This document shows positions 9,442-18,308 of a DNA stretch of 64,000 nt, one piece after another; the stretch's first letter is position 1; the number at the start of each line of letters is the position of its first letter. The stretch is from Stieleria magnilauensis. Lineage in GTDB: Bacteria; Planctomycetota; Planctomycetia; Pirellulales; Pirellulaceae. The stretch covers positions 2,144,394-2,208,393 of the forward strand of contig CP036432.1 of the NCBI GenBank assembly GCA_007753675.1. Direction: 5' to 3'. The position numbers were made by a program, and so were the translations under genes. The notes under the pieces are model-generated. The model saw nothing but the letters and a program-made list of their open reading frames with translations, searched no databases and had not been told where the DNA came from.

Positions 9442-10439
9442 TGGTATCGTGAATTGTCGCCGCCGTCCCAGAGGTCGGGGTTGCTGCCCAGGGCGGTTTT
9501 CAGTTCATCGGTTGCCGCGTCCAAGGCGGCGACCGTGTCGGCGGACAGTGAGCGTTCAAGGAAATCGACGTTCTGTCGTAGCTGATCGGTGTTGCGGGCA
9601 CCGGCGATCACGCTGACCACGCCGGGTTTGGAGAGCGTCCACGTCAAGGCGAGCTCTGCCATGCTGCAGCCGACCGAAGCAGCGATTTCGCGGATCCGAT
9701 CCAGCGCCGCAAAGGTCTCGGATTCGCATCCGGGTTCTCCATGTCGCGCCAGTGGGCGGTCGGTCGTGAAGTGTCGCGAACGGGCTCGACCGTCGGGAAC
9801 TTCGGCGGCCGTTTTGTATTTGTCGGCCAGCATGCCGTGCATCAATGGGCTGTAGACCAGGATCCCGATGCCTGCTTCAACACACCGTGGTTGTATTTCG
9901 AACTCGATCATTCTGGCGATCAAGTTGTACGGCAGTTGATTCGTCAGCGGTTTTTGCAACGCGAGGATGTCGCCCAAGTCCTTGACACCTGCGTTGCAAA
10001 CGCCGATGTGACGCACCTTGCCTTCCTGTTGAAGCTCTCGCAGGGCGTCCCAGGTTTCGGCGATCGGGACGTCGGGACTGGTCCAATGGGTTTGATACAA
10101 ATCCAAGTAGTCGGTTTGCAGACGAGCGAGTGATGCTTCGCAATCGGTTTTGACATCCGCCGGACGCATCATGTCCGGACGGACCTTGCTGGCGATGACC
10201 ACCTGGTCACGCAGGTTGTTCTCCGCGATCACTTTTCCGAGCAAGGTTTCGCTGGCACCGTCGCCATACACCGGAGCGGTGTCAAAGAAATTGACGCCGG
10301 CATCGACGGCAGCCAACATCGCCCCGATCGATTCCTCTTCGGCGCGATCGCCCCAATGGAAGTCGCTGGTGATTCCCCAACATCCGAAGCAAAGCTGGGA
10401 AACAGAAAGATCGGTACCGGGGAACAGATGGTATTTCAT
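9438..10439 (-). CDS. Aldo/keto reductase
   Basis: A 333-residue cytoplasmic NADPH-dependent oxidoreductase of the aldo/keto reductase family. The four catalytic residues are visible: Asp53 and Tyr58 (FFDTAPVYGDG), Lys85 (VIASKVRP) and His118 (LYQTHWTSPDVP). The cofactor-binding C-terminal part (SVIAGARNTDQLRQNVDFL) is complete. The physiological substrate is unknown. The start is ATG at 10439. Its stop codon TAG (complement of 9438-9440) is the terminal CTAG of palindromic element A, and the next three bases are again TAG. There is no close gene on the same strand, so it is probably transcribed alone. Confidence 0.92.
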   Translation of the reverse strand: MKYHLFPGTDLSVSQLCFGCWGITSDFHWGDRAEEESIGAMLAAVDAGVNFFDTAPVYGDGASETLLGKVIAENNLRDQVVIASKVRPDMMRPADVKTDCEASLARLQTDYLDLYQTHWTSPDVPIAETWDALRELQQEGKVRHIGVCNAGVKDLGDILALQKPLTNQLPYNLIARMIEFEIQPRCVEAGIGILVYSPLMHGMLADKYKTAAEVPDGRARSRHFTTDRPLARHGEPGCESETFAALDRIREIAASVGCSMAELALTWTLSKPGVVSVIAGARNTDQLRQNVDFLERSLSADTVAALDAATDELKTALGSNPDLWDGGDNSRYH

Positions 10440-10982
10440 CGAAATCGTTGTCGTGGGAAAACGCGGCTGGATGGTTCGAAAGACGGCTGGTGGGTTCGTA
10501 GTTTAGCAATGAGTGGCCAATCGATGTCTTGGGTTGCATCGCTGGTGGGACGGTCATGGTGAGACGGGGTGGCAGGATGATGGGGTGGCAAAAAAATGGG
10601 GGCAAAACAATGGGGACAAAACAATGGGGACAAAACAATGGAGGCAGGATGATGGGGGCAGAATGATGGGGGTGTTGTCTGATTCTGGCTTCGCGATCTA
10701 TGCGGTCAGGACATCATTCTGCCCCGAATCATTCTGCCACCTCATGCCTTCTTTCATTCCCCCAACTCGCACACTTTCGCAACGAACGGACGATTACGGT
10801 TGTGTAATGACGACATCTAGATTCCGTCCGTCGCTAGGAACTCCCGCGTCGCGATCAAGGTCGTGTGGTCGCGAAGGCAGATCCGTATCGCGCAAGGGCA
10901 TCGCCTTTGCTACACTTTGGACGATTCAAGATCCCAGAGGGAGTGTCATGAAGTCCCTCCACCACCAAGAGTTTTGCAATAG
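10440..10982. other. Gene-free 543-bp divergent intergenic region with low-complexity repeats
   Basis: This lies between two divergent genes (aldo/keto reductase leftward, MocA-type protein rightward). I see no coding frame with a sensible start or composition. It contains purine-rich ACAATGGGGACAAA direct repeats (about 10606-10640) and the palindromic GGCAGAATGAT element described separately. The remaining sequence should hold both promoters, but no clear -10/-35 pair could be assigned. Confidence 0.6.
10643..10738. repeat. GGCAGAATGAT palindromic repeat, copy 1
   Basis: The left arm at 10643-10667 (GGCAGGATGATGGGGGCAGA...) and the right arm ending at 10738 (ATCATTCTGCCCCGAATCAT...) are near reverse complements, each containing the 11-mer GGCAGAATGAT or its complement twice with small changes. 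The same design recurs at 51359-51480. The arms enclose about 45 bp of unrelated sequence. On transcription it would form a long hairpin. Confidence 0.75.
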
Positions 10983-12062
10983 ATGAACAACCCGCACTTT
11001 CTTACACGACGTCATTGGCTGGCCACCTTGCCGGCCGTTGCAACAGCCGCCGGACAGCTCTGTCACGCCGCCGAAAAACCTCGCCTTCGAATCGGCCAGA
11101 TCGGAACCAAGCACGCCCACGCCAGCGGCAAATTGCAAGCGATTTTAAAATTCCCCGAGACGTTTGATTTCGTCGGAATCGTGGAACCCGATGCGGAGCG
11201 TCGTGCGGCGATGGCGAATCGTGATCCGTACCGACGCGTGACGTGGTTGACCGAGTCGGAGCTGCTTTCGACACCTGGGCTGCAAGCCGTCGCGGTGGAG
11301 ACGGATATTCCCAATCTGGTGCCGACCGCGGTGCGTTGTTTGAAGGCCGGGAAACACATTCACTTGGACAAGCCGGCCGGCGAATCGTTGGACGCCTGCC
11401 GTGCGATGCACCAAATCGCGACGGATCAAAACCTGACCATCCAGATGGGCTACATGTTGCGTTACAACCCTGCGTTCCAATTTGCCGATCGGATCGTCCG
11501 TGACGGTTGGCTGGGGGAGATCACCGAGATCAGCGGCATGATGGGAAAGTTCATGAACGACGGCGGCCGATTGGAACTGGCAAAAATATCCGGCGGCGGG
11601 ATGTTCGAACTGGCCTGTCATCTGATCGATCAGGTCGTTTCGTTGCTCGGACCGCCCGACAAGGTGACGTCTCACTTGCGGCGGACGTTTCCCGAGAAAG
11701 ACACGTTCGCGGACAACCGGTTGGCGGTGTTTGATTATCCCAAAGCGATCGCGACGATTCGTTGCAACCACATTGATCCGATGGGCGGCGCGCGTCGACA
11801 GTTCTCGATCACCGGGACGGAAGGCACGTTTGAAATTCGCCCGCTGGAACCGACACCGAAAGGTCGGCTGGGGCTGGACCGTCCCCGCGGCGAATTCAAT
11901 AAGGGATACCAGGACGTGACGTTCGAAAGTCCGACGGGACGCTACGATGCGGAGTTCATGGACTTGGCAAGTGTTATTCGTGGCGAGAAAAAATTGCGTT
12001 GGAACGCCGAGCACGACATCGCCACGCACGAAGCGGTGCTGCGTGCCAGTGGCATGCTTTGA
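10983..12062 (+). CDS. Gfo/Idh/MocA-family oxidoreductase, probably exported
   Basis: A 359-residue NAD(P)-dependent oxidoreductase-like protein. The N-terminus has a Tat-like signal (TRRHWLATLPAVATAAG) before the Rossmann strand (LRIGQIGTKHAHASG). The family's EKP motif appears as DKPAGESLDACRAM, and the C-terminal dehydrogenase domain follows (YMLRYNPAFQFAD; GGGMFELACHLIDQVVSLLG). The glycine-rich loop is unusual (GQIGTKHAHA in place of GxGxxG), which makes cofactor binding uncertain. Such exported MocA proteins are numerous in planctomycetes and are usually linked to sugar metabolism; the substrate here is unknown. It is a monocistronic gene with an ATG start. Confidence 0.85.
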   Translation: MNNPHFLTRRHWLATLPAVATAAGQLCHAAEKPRLRIGQIGTKHAHASGKLQAILKFPETFDFVGIVEPDAERRAAMANRDPYRRVTWLTESELLSTPGLQAVAVETDIPNLVPTAVRCLKAGKHIHLDKPAGESLDACRAMHQIATDQNLTIQMGYMLRYNPAFQFADRIVRDGWLGEITEISGMMGKFMNDGGRLELAKISGGGMFELACHLIDQVVSLLGPPDKVTSHLRRTFPEKDTFADNRLAVFDYPKAIATIRCNHIDPMGGARRQFSITGTEGTFEIRPLEPTPKGRLGLDRPRGEFNKGYQDVTFESPTGRYDAEFMDLASVIRGEKKLRWNAEHDIATHEAVLRASGML

Positions 12063-12138
12063 CGTGCCAGATGGCAACAAGTTATGATGAGAACGTTTCC
12101 GCGACAGACCGTATTGTTGACTTTTTCAAGCATGAGAG

Positions 12139-12729
12139 ATGAGCACCAGTTTGCATTTAACCGCGGCCGAATTCGATCGCATGGTGACGTGCGGCGCGTT
12201 TGATCACCTCCATCGCAAAGTTGAATTGATTCGTGGGGAACTTCGTGAAATGAATCCGGCCGGACCGCTGCACGACGATTTGATCATGTATCTCACTGGC
12301 TGGTCAGCACGCTCCACGTCGGCCGATCAAATCTCCGTGACAGCACAGACGGGACTAGACCTCGCGAGCCTCCACAGCCGCCCAGAGCCTGATTTGCTTT
12401 GGGTCCGCGCGGGACGCTATCAAGAAAAGCATCCGTCGGCCGAAGACGTCAAGCTCGCCATTGAAGTGTCGCACAGTAGCTTGAATTATGATCTTCAAGA
12501 GAAGGCGGAGTTGTATGCCGAAGCCGGGATTCAGGAATACTGGCTGGTCGACGCCGGTGGTGCCTGCGTCCACGTTTTTCGCAGTCCGCAAGGTAAAGCC
12601 TTCACGGACCACACGATCGCTCGCCGTGGTGATCGGATCTCTCCGCTGGCGGCTCCCGAAGCCGTGCTCGATCTGGATGATTTGTTTGGGCGGAGGCCTA
12701 GTCGTCAAACACCGGTGGATCCATTTTGA
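12139..12729 (+). CDS. Uma2-family (DUF820) restriction-endonuclease-fold protein
   Basis: A 196-residue protein with the Uma2 layout: an N-terminal segment (HLTAAEFDRMVTCGAFD), the central Glu of the PD-(D/E)XK-like core (PEPDLLWVR) and the signature stretch IEVSHSSLNYDLQEKAELYA followed by EAGIQEYWLVD. These proteins have a nuclease fold; the cellular role of the family is not known and they occur in many copies in cyanobacteria and planctomycetes. The start at 12139 is preceded by another, out-of-frame ATG at 12132. The last 32 bp overlap tail to tail with the leftward gene ending at 12698. Confidence 0.85.
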   Translation: MSTSLHLTAAEFDRMVTCGAFDHLHRKVELIRGELREMNPAGPLHDDLIMYLTGWSARSTSADQISVTAQTGLDLASLHSRPEPDLLWVRAGRYQEKHPSAEDVKLAIEVSHSSLNYDLQEKAELYAEAGIQEYWLVDAGGACVHVFRSPQGKAFTDHTIARRGDRISPLAAPEAVLDLDDLFGRRPSRQTPVDPF

Positions 12730-12955
12730 TTTCATCGATCACTTGGCGGGCGCGCTGGGCATCCTCTTCGAACGTTTTGATCTTGACCATGCCGGGCGCT
12801 TCGGCGCGAAAGCCGGACGTGAATCCCCCGGTCGCGATGGCGCGGATTCCGGCGTCCTGAAGCACCGACACCACGATCGAAGCCGACAATTCATCGGTCT
12901 GTTCGGCAACTGTCACAAGGTTGGCGGTATCGAGGTTCTTTTCGTTGTCGGTCAT
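12698..12955 (-). CDS. DUF2007-like small signal-transducing-type protein
   Basis: An 85-residue cytoplasmic protein. The ATG at 12955 (MTDNEKNLDTANLVTVAEQ) is preferred; the in-frame extension to 13033 reads as non-coding. The sequence alternates helix and strand (LSASIVVSVLQDAGIRAIATGG; VKIKTFEEDAQRARQVIDEI) in the manner of DUF2007 proteins, which are small ferredoxin-like-fold domains of unknown role. The 3' end overlaps the Uma2 gene by 32 bp on the opposite strand, so each mRNA is antisense to the other's end. Family assignment is tentative. Confidence 0.7.
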   Translation of the reverse strand: MTDNEKNLDTANLVTVAEQTDELSASIVVSVLQDAGIRAIATGGFTSGFRAEAPGMVKIKTFEEDAQRARQVIDEIKMDPPVFDD

Positions 12956-13087
12956 GAGTGGGTTCCGAGTGAACAACCGGCGTATGGCGGGATCCATTAA
13001 GATCATCGCGTTGCATTCGGAGCATCGACGCAAGCGACAACACGTCCTGCAACTCCGCAGATCTAACTTACCACGACAGATGACGCC

Positions 13088-14515
13088 ATGCAGAAAACGA
13101 TGACTGTAATTCGAGCCTTTGCATCTGTGTTCGTGACGGCCCTGTTGTTCTTGCCAGGTTGTTGGTCAAAAAGTGCATTCGCCGCCGATCCGCGTCCGAA
13201 CTTTCTGGTCATCGTCAGCGATGATCAGCGCCCCGACACGATTGCTGCGCTGGGCAACCCAGTGATCGAGACGCCGAATTTGGATCGTCTGGTTCGCGAG
13301 GGAATGACGTTTACGCGGGCGACCTGTGCGTTTCCGTTGTGTGTGCCCAGCCGCGCCGAAATCCTGACCGGCGCGACCGCGTTTCGAAATGGCGTCCCCT
13401 ACGGAGGCGGCCGCTTGAAACGGGGGCAGACGTTTTGGGCGGACGCGCTGCGTGACGCCGGCTACCAAACCTGGTACTCGGGCAAGTGGATGAACGACGG
13501 CTCGCCGAAAACGCGTGGCTACGACGAAACAAGTGGATTGTTCAGCAGTGGCGGCGCTGGCGCACAGGGAAAAGAACCGCGATCCGGGCGATTTGGACGA
13601 CTGATCACCGGTTACCGCGGCTGGACGTTCAAGACCGATGACGGCAAACCGGAGTTGGAGAAAGGGATTGGATTGGTCGGCGAAACGAGCAAGCACATCG
13701 CCGATGGCGCGATCGCGCTGCTTCAACGTGATTCGGATCAGCCGTTTTTTCTGCACGTCAATTTCACCGCGCCGCATGATCCGCTGATCATCCCGCCGGG
13801 GTACGACGGCAAATACGATCCCGCCACCGTGCCCCTGCCGGCCAACCTGTTGCCAGAGCATCCGTTCGACCACGGAAATTTGAAAGGCCGTGACGAACAA
13901 CTGTTGCCATGGCCTCGCACCGAGAAAGACGTTCGTGAAGAGATCGCAGCCTACTATGCCGTCATCGACGACATGGATCATCACATCGGGCGGATCTTAA
14001 AATCGTTACAGCAGTCGGGCAGGTACGACAACACCGTGATCGTCTTCACCAGCGACCACGGCCTGGCGCTGGGCAGCCACGGGTTGATGGGCAAGCAAAA
14101 CATGTACGAACACACGATCGGAGTGCCGTTCATCGTCGCCGGTCCGGGGATTCCACAAGGCGAACGCACCGAAGCACAAATTTACTTGCGGGACATGTAT
14201 CCGACGACGTGTGAGATGGCCGGGATTTCGATTCCCGATTCGGTGGACGCCAAAAGTTTCGCTCCGGTCTTGAATGGAACCGCAAGCGAAATCCATCCGG
14301 CAGTCTTCGGGTATTACCATGACGCACAACGGATGATTCGGACATCGAGTTGGAAACTGATTCACTATCCGTTGATCGACAAGGTGCAACTGTTTGACTT
14401 GAGAAATGACCCGGACGAGCGAAACGATTTGTCGGCGCGACCTGAGTACGCGGCGTTGCGGAAGGAGCTTGCCGGGCAACTGCACGATTGGTTTCAGGAG
14501 CAAGGTGGCACATGA
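13088..14515 (+). CDS. Secreted type I sulfatase
   Basis: A 475-residue arylsulfatase-type enzyme that would hydrolyse sulfate esters, probably on polysaccharides given the planctomycete setting. A lipoprotein-like or Sec signal leads (VFVTALLFLPGCWSKSAFA). Metal-binding aspartates lie in FLVIVSDDQRPDT. The modification motif is CVPSRAEILTG, the C-X-P-S-R type in which cysteine is oxidised to formylglycine; downstream are GYQTWYSGKWM, FFLHVNFTAPHDP and VIVFTSDHGLALGSHGLMGK. Its stop overlaps the next gene as ATGA. Maturation needs an active formylglycine-generating enzyme or anSME; the FGE-like protein in this window (39478-40560) lacks the needed cysteines. Confidence 0.93.
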   Translation: MQKTMTVIRAFASVFVTALLFLPGCWSKSAFAADPRPNFLVIVSDDQRPDTIAALGNPVIETPNLDRLVREGMTFTRATCAFPLCVPSRAEILTGATAFRNGVPYGGGRLKRGQTFWADALRDAGYQTWYSGKWMNDGSPKTRGYDETSGLFSSGGAGAQGKEPRSGRFGRLITGYRGWTFKTDDGKPELEKGIGLVGETSKHIADGAIALLQRDSDQPFFLHVNFTAPHDPLIIPPGYDGKYDPATVPLPANLLPEHPFDHGNLKGRDEQLLPWPRTEKDVREEIAAYYAVIDDMDHHIGRILKSLQQSGRYDNTVIVFTSDHGLALGSHGLMGKQNMYEHTIGVPFIVAGPGIPQGERTEAQIYLRDMYPTTCEMAGISIPDSVDAKSFAPVLNGTASEIHPAVFGYYHDAQRMIRTSSWKLIHYPLIDKVQLFDLRNDPDERNDLSARPEYAALRKELAGQLHDWFQEQGGT

Positions 14516-15507
14516 ACAATCGATTCAAGGTGGTGATCACCGATTTGATCACCGAGCCGCTGGACGCCGAGCGCGGCGTGTTGGATGAAGTCGCCGACGT
14601 GGTGGCGTTGGACGCGAAGTGTGAAGCGGACTTGATCGGACAGATCGAAGACGCCGATGCGGTGATGGTCTATCACTATTTGACGTTCTCGAAATCCAGT
14701 GTCGATCGGCTGAAACAGTGTCGCGCGATCGTGCGCCCGGGTGTCGGCTACGATGCGATTGATCTGGCTGCGGCACGGCAGCGAGGGATTCCGGTTTGCA
14801 ATGTACCCGATTACGGGACCGAAGAAGTCGCCGATTCGGCCGTCGCCATGGCAGTCTCGCTCGCCCGCGGCACCCATTTGCTCAACAGCCGACTGCGACG
14901 TGGCGTCGGTCAGTGGAACGTCGACCAAGCCACGCCGATTGCTCGGCTCCGCGGTCGGCGTTTCGGGATCATCGGCTGCGGACGCATCGGAACTGCCGCG
15001 GCGCTTCGTGCCAAAGCGTTCGGGCTGGAGGTGGCGTTTTATGATCCGTATCGCCCCGACGGCCTGGACAAGGCATTGGGGATCCGCCGAATCGAACGGC
15101 TTGATGAACTGTTGGCGACTTCGCACATCGTCAGTGTGCATTGCCCGCTGACCGAGGAAACGCGAGGAATGATCGCCGGTCCACAAATCGCGCGGATGCC
15201 GCGTGGTTCGTTTTTAGTCAACACGGCGCGGGGCGGCATCGTGGACACGGTTGCGGTGGTGGAGGCGTTGGCGAGCGGTCGGCTGGCCGGAGCCGGGATC
15301 GATGTGTTGGAACACGAACCGCCGCCACACGACAGCCCAGTGCTGGCGGCGTGGCGTGACCCCAACCACGCTGCCCACGACCGATTGTTGCTCAATCCCC
15401 ACACCGCGTATTACTGCGACGAAGGCTGCGAGGAGTTCCGCACCAAGGGGGCCAAGGAGGTGTTGCGGGCGCTGTTAGGCGAGCCATTGCGGAATGTGGT
15501 GAATTAG
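14512..15507 (+). CDS. D-isomer-specific 2-hydroxyacid dehydrogenase (C-terminal-binding-protein-like)
   Basis: A 331-residue NAD-dependent dehydrogenase. The ATG at 14512 overlaps the sulfatase stop (ATGA), which decides the start over an upstream alternative at 14488. The NAD-binding motif is GIIGCGRIGTAAALRAKAFG. Catalytic residues are visible: Arg in VNTARGGIVD, Glu in DVLEHEPPPHDSP and His in LLLNPHTAYYCDEG. The substrate-binding half (YHYLTFSKSSVDRL) matches the family found in planctomycetes next to sulfatases and sugar catabolic genes. Coupling to the sulfatase suggests a shared catabolic role; the substrate is unknown. Confidence 0.92.
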   Translation: MNNRFKVVITDLITEPLDAERGVLDEVADVVALDAKCEADLIGQIEDADAVMVYHYLTFSKSSVDRLKQCRAIVRPGVGYDAIDLAAARQRGIPVCNVPDYGTEEVADSAVAMAVSLARGTHLLNSRLRRGVGQWNVDQATPIARLRGRRFGIIGCGRIGTAAALRAKAFGLEVAFYDPYRPDGLDKALGIRRIERLDELLATSHIVSVHCPLTEETRGMIAGPQIARMPRGSFLVNTARGGIVDTVAVVEALASGRLAGAGIDVLEHEPPPHDSPVLAAWRDPNHAAHDRLLLNPHTAYYCDEGCEEFRTKGAKEVLRALLGEPLRNVVN

Positions 15508-15513
15508 CCTGAG

Positions 15514-15623
15514 GGCATGCACAGCATGTCCGACGCGCCGTTGGCATGCACTACCGGGAGGCCGATGGCATGCACAGCATGCCCTACACGCTACGCGCCG
15601 TTGGCATGCACAGCATGCCCTAC
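15514..15623. repeat. GGCATGCACAGCATGCC hairpin repeats
   Basis: Four copies of a short palindrome start at about 15514, 15543 (half copy), 15567 and 15603; the perfect unit is GGCATGC-ACA-GCATGCC, often followed by CTAC. They sit between the convergent dehydrogenase and esterase genes and run into the esterase stop codon. They could act as a bidirectional terminator or be a mobile short repeat. Confidence 0.75.
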
Positions 15624-18037
15624 TCGGCGGGTGGCTTGGGCCAGTTGAGATGTTTGTGCAGAAAATCGAACGTGCCTTGGCCGTTGATGGTGTGGGGGCC
15701 GTCGAACCATTCGATTTCGGTTCGCTCACCGATCTTGAGGCGGGCGGCGTAGAGATTGCGCACCTTGGCGTATTCATACGCAACCCACTGGTCGGTTGCG
15801 ACACCGTCAAAGTGTCCGCGTTCGACCATGAACGGACGCGGGCAAATCAGAGCCGCCATTTCCGAGTAGTTGAAGGTTTCACCGAGGTTCCATTCAAAGA
15901 TCTCGTACTCGCCGGTCCCGACGTAACTGAACGGGTGCCGCGTCGATACGTTCTTGAGCACCCATTCATTGAAGTCGGCCGAGCAGATCGAGAGACAGTA
16001 GTCCGTCACGAGGGCGGGGATTCGCATCGCCGATTTTCCGCCGTAGCTGAGACCATAAAACGCGATCCGCTGCGGGTCGACTTGGGGCAGCGACTGGAGC
16101 CAATTGACGATCTGTTGATGCTGGGGAACGATCACCGAGAACAGCGTCTTGCCTAACGGATTCGCTTTGCGTTGCAGCGTTCGAAAACGATCTTTGAACA
16201 GATACGGGTTCTGCGGTGCGAAGGTGATGAATCCGCGCCGCGCAAGCTGGGCGGCAAAGTCATGGTAGGCTCGGTGATCGCCCAGAAAGGTATCGGTGGG
16301 GCGGCCTTCCAAGCCATGTTGGCAGACCACAACCGGACGTTTTTCACCGGGCCCGATGTCATCGGGCACGATCAGCACCCCGTAGGCGATCACATCCTCA
16401 AAGACGTCCAGGACCACTTCGTAGCCCGTCCATCCCGGTTGCTGCCACGTTTGTCGCACGCGGGCGTTTGGCGGCAACAACGGATCGTCGAAGCCCCCGA
16501 TGACTTCGTCGCGAAAGATCTGCCGATAACGCTGTGAAGACTGAACATAGTCCTCGATTGAATTCGTGTTGAGACCTTTCATGAACGTGCTGCGGACGAA
16601 TGGGGATTCACGCAGCAGCAATTGATTGTGTCGATCGAGCTGTTCCACCAGCCGCGTTTGCATGGCCGCTTCATCGACCTGTCGAACCACATCGACGTCG
16701 CGCTGTGGTTGATCGGCACTGGGTTGATCAGCACTGGGACGATCGATCAGCAGTTCGACGAAGCGGTCCGTGGTGGCTTGATCGCAAGGTGCGTCGCGGA
16801 ACGTTGTTTCGTCGATCTGCCAATGCTGGTTTTTGATCAAGGGGCGGACGAGCTGTCTGGCCCGTTCGACTTCTCTTCGGCCTTCGGTGGCGTCAATCGG
16901 GCGAATCGTTCCTGGGGCGCCGCCACCGCCGCCGTCGAAGGAACGTGCAGGTGTCCGTGCGTGATTGATCAAGGCCTTGCGAGGCGCCACCAGGGTCAGG
17001 GTTTCCGCGTTGCCGAATTCAGCCAACCAACCGAAGACGTTGCGATCGATCGGTTCGGCCCGAATCGCCTCGCTTGCACCGAAGCTGCCGCCGACGCAGA
17101 GCGCATCGACCCGTTCGTCAAGCGCCGCGGTGGCCAGGGCGATGCGACCGCCTTCGCCGGCACCGATCACTCCGATCGGGCGCGACGCATCAAAACTGTC
17201 GATCGCCGCACGCACCATTTGGACTTCGTAACCGATCGGATGCCGTCCCAATTCAAATGCCGCTCGATAGATGTATTCACGGTTGGTCAGCTTCGCGCGG
17301 CCGCCGCGGGACTTGATTTCGCGGCTGATCAACATCGGAACCAACACGCGACAATCTCGCTCGGCCAGACGCCTGGCGAATTGCAGCTCGGGGGCGACCT
17401 CGGCGGCCATTCCACTGATTTGCGAGGGCGTTTGATCACAATCGGGAACCGCGACGACATTTGCCGTCACCGCGGTCGGTTCGATCGGTTCCAGCAACAC
17501 GCCTTCGCCGTAAACCGAAACGATTGACCGACCGGGGTCGGGGTCTTCGAGCACCGGCCACCGAACCGAATAGACCCGATAGCCTGAGAGCGAGCCGTCG
17601 ACTGAGGAGCCGGCGACGAAGTTGCGATCAATGACGACCGGCGCAACGCGGTCTTCGTGGGCGCCGAGCATGCGGGCCAAGCGGTCTCGATTGGGCTGGA
17701 CCGAGCGGGCGTAGGCCTGCGGGGAAGTGAAATCGCGTTGCCAATGTCGCTCGCGGGTTTCGGCGGATTGATCCAATTTTTCAAGCAAGAATCGGTCAAT
17801 GCCGTCGACCATTTCCGAGGCAATGTCGCCTTCGATTTCGAGCGGCGCCGCGCCGGGGAACTGGCGTTGCAGCGATGAGGAATCTGAATCCTGGGCGAGA
17901 CAAAGCGAAAGGCCGACCATCGCCAACCAGATGCCCGCTGGCACGGAGACACGAGACCACTGCTGAAGCCACTGCTGACGCCACTGCTGACGCCACTGTC
18001 GAACGATGAGTGTCAGGGGCATGCGGAAGAAAGCCAT
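15620..18037 (-). CDS. Exported two-domain alpha/beta hydrolase (acetylxylan-esterase/DLH-like)
   Basis: An 805-residue exported protein. The N-terminus has an odd repeated Arg/Gln/Trp stretch (RQWRQQWRQQWLQQW) before a hydrophobic signal (GIWLAMVGLSLCLA). Two hydrolase-fold halves follow. In the first (about residues 180-380) the nucleophile elbow reads GAGEGG, so the serine of GXSXG is missing. In the second (about 480-805) the elbow is intact (FYGLSYGGKSAM, near 660), with HFDGVATDQWVAYEYA and a histidine in FDGPHTINGQG. The second half is therefore the likely esterase; the first may be a binding or structural domain. Both halves resemble planctomycete acetylxylan-esterase-like proteins. 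The gene is single and convergent with the dehydrogenase. Confidence 0.85.
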   Translation of the reverse strand: MAFFRMPLTLIVRQWRQQWRQQWLQQWSRVSVPAGIWLAMVGLSLCLAQDSDSSSLQRQFPGAAPLEIEGDIASEMVDGIDRFLLEKLDQSAETRERHWQRDFTSPQAYARSVQPNRDRLARMLGAHEDRVAPVVIDRNFVAGSSVDGSLSGYRVYSVRWPVLEDPDPGRSIVSVYGEGVLLEPIEPTAVTANVVAVPDCDQTPSQISGMAAEVAPELQFARRLAERDCRVLVPMLISREIKSRGGRAKLTNREYIYRAAFELGRHPIGYEVQMVRAAIDSFDASRPIGVIGAGEGGRIALATAALDERVDALCVGGSFGASEAIRAEPIDRNVFGWLAEFGNAETLTLVAPRKALINHARTPARSFDGGGGGAPGTIRPIDATEGRREVERARQLVRPLIKNQHWQIDETTFRDAPCDQATTDRFVELLIDRPSADQPSADQPQRDVDVVRQVDEAAMQTRLVEQLDRHNQLLLRESPFVRSTFMKGLNTNSIEDYVQSSQRYRQIFRDEVIGGFDDPLLPPNARVRQTWQQPGWTGYEVVLDVFEDVIAYGVLIVPDDIGPGEKRPVVVCQHGLEGRPTDTFLGDHRAYHDFAAQLARRGFITFAPQNPYLFKDRFRTLQRKANPLGKTLFSVIVPQHQQIVNWLQSLPQVDPQRIAFYGLSYGGKSAMRIPALVTDYCLSICSADFNEWVLKNVSTRHPFSYVGTGEYEIFEWNLGETFNYSEMAALICPRPFMVERGHFDGVATDQWVAYEYAKVRNLYAARLKIGERTEIEWFDGPHTINGQGTFDFLHKHLNWPKPPAE

Positions 18038-18308
18038 GGGAGATGCTTGGGCAGGAGTAATTCGCGATCGACGCGGTGGAAGACGCGGGCGGGAAACGCA
18101 TCAGGAACTGGCACGTGTGCTAAATGATGGGGCACCGGAAGACCGGCCGCGACCCCTTTGACGCGCTGATTGGGCCATTGTGGCTCATTTTACGGGCAAC
18201 GGCACTTTAATTGCTATGATCTTGGCAGCGCGAACGTCACTCCTTGCAATCAGATCTGTTTTCGAGCCGTTTCGCGACACACGACGTTCGCTTCGGAGAT
18301 TGGGTGGA

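Noticed and set aside
10575..10680. Purine-rich repeats as a coding tract.
   Set aside because: The frames across it give low-complexity Gly/Gln/Asp/Thr peptides without start or homology.
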